DNA from: Lentisphaerota bacterium
Lineage (GTDB): Bacteria; Verrucomicrobiota; Kiritimatiellia; RFP12; UBA1067
DNA length: 14,055 bases
Direction: 5' to 3'
Assembly (NCBI GenBank): GCA_022839525.1
Contig: JALHET010000015.1
Span: 1 to 14,055 of the forward strand
Shown here: positions 14,021 through 14,055 of the stretch, piece by piece
Layout of the letters: each line of letters begins with the position of its first letter
Numbering within the stretch: the first letter of the stretch is position 1
Notes under the pieces: model-generated
The model's database searches: none
What the model was told of the DNA's origin: nothing
The model's input: the letters and a program-made list of their open reading frames with translations, nothing else
Translations under genes and position numbers: made by a program

Positions 14021-14055
14021 ATGATCGGGATTTTACAGATTTTGGGGGGCTTGGC
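14021..14055 (+). CDS. Start of a membrane protein gene, possibly a Na/Pi cotransporter, cut by the window edge
   Basis: Only 11 full codons are visible, reading MIGILQILGGL. The ATG has GGAG five bases upstream. The short hydrophobic sequence resembles the beginning of Na/Pi cotransporter (NptA/YjbB-type) proteins, which often start with an ILGGLGLFLFGM-like segment. The reading frame is open to the edge. Eleven residues cannot prove the family, so this is a suggestion only. Confidence 0.4.
   Translation, partial: MIGILQILGGL

Noticed and set aside
1..14055. CRISPR array or insertion sequence
   Set aside because: No regularly spaced repeats, transposase motifs or terminal inverted repeats with target duplications were seen; the restriction-modification module shows no flanking repeats by eye.

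Overview
The window is GC-rich bacterial DNA in which almost every gene lies on the minus strand. It encodes a secreted polysaccharide-degrading enzyme, a kinase/aldolase sugar-catabolic cluster, rubredoxin (most common in anaerobes) and a two-subunit 2-oxoacid dehydrogenase E1. This fits an anaerobic or facultative carbohydrate degrader, for example of the Verrucomicrobiota/Kiritimatiellota type, but no marker here fixes the taxonomy, so that is inference.

Layout. (1) 48-7094, minus strand, read from right to left: a lipoprotein-like D-lyxose-isomerase-type cupin, a small VOC/glyoxalase-fold protein, DhaK, DhaL and an LsrF-type class I aldolase, packed with gaps of 18-39 bases. After a 208-base gap comes a secreted 1059-aa fusion of a GH31 alpha-glycosidase and a GH16 beta-glucanase-type domain. 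(2) 7095-7336 is a divergent regulatory region; purC (plus strand) runs to 8242. (3) A 53-residue rubredoxin (minus, 8401-8562) with its own good promoter converges on purC. (4) A family 2 glycosyltransferase (8755-9621, minus). (5) A visibly AT-richer type II restriction-modification pair, with the endonuclease overlapping the end of the cytosine-5 methyltransferase by 8 bases (9688-11641). Its promoter starts exactly on the stop codon of the next gene. (6) pdhB-like and pdhA-like E1 subunits (11683-13648, minus) with a strong hairpin between them. (7) A 372-base divergent intergenic region containing a G9 run, then the first 11 codons of a plus-strand membrane protein, perhaps a Na/Pi cotransporter, cut by the window edge.

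How the genes may work together. The fusion enzyme would release sugars outside the cytoplasm. The isomerase-like protein could produce a ketose, DhaKL could phosphorylate it at C1, and the LsrF-type aldolase could split the product. This is an inferred route: the substrate is unknown, and the DhaK here has a leucine where the E. coli enzyme has active-site Lys104. The most unusual points are the GH31-GH16 fusion, the export signal on the isomerase-like cupin, and the restriction-modification module docked onto the pdhB stop codon.
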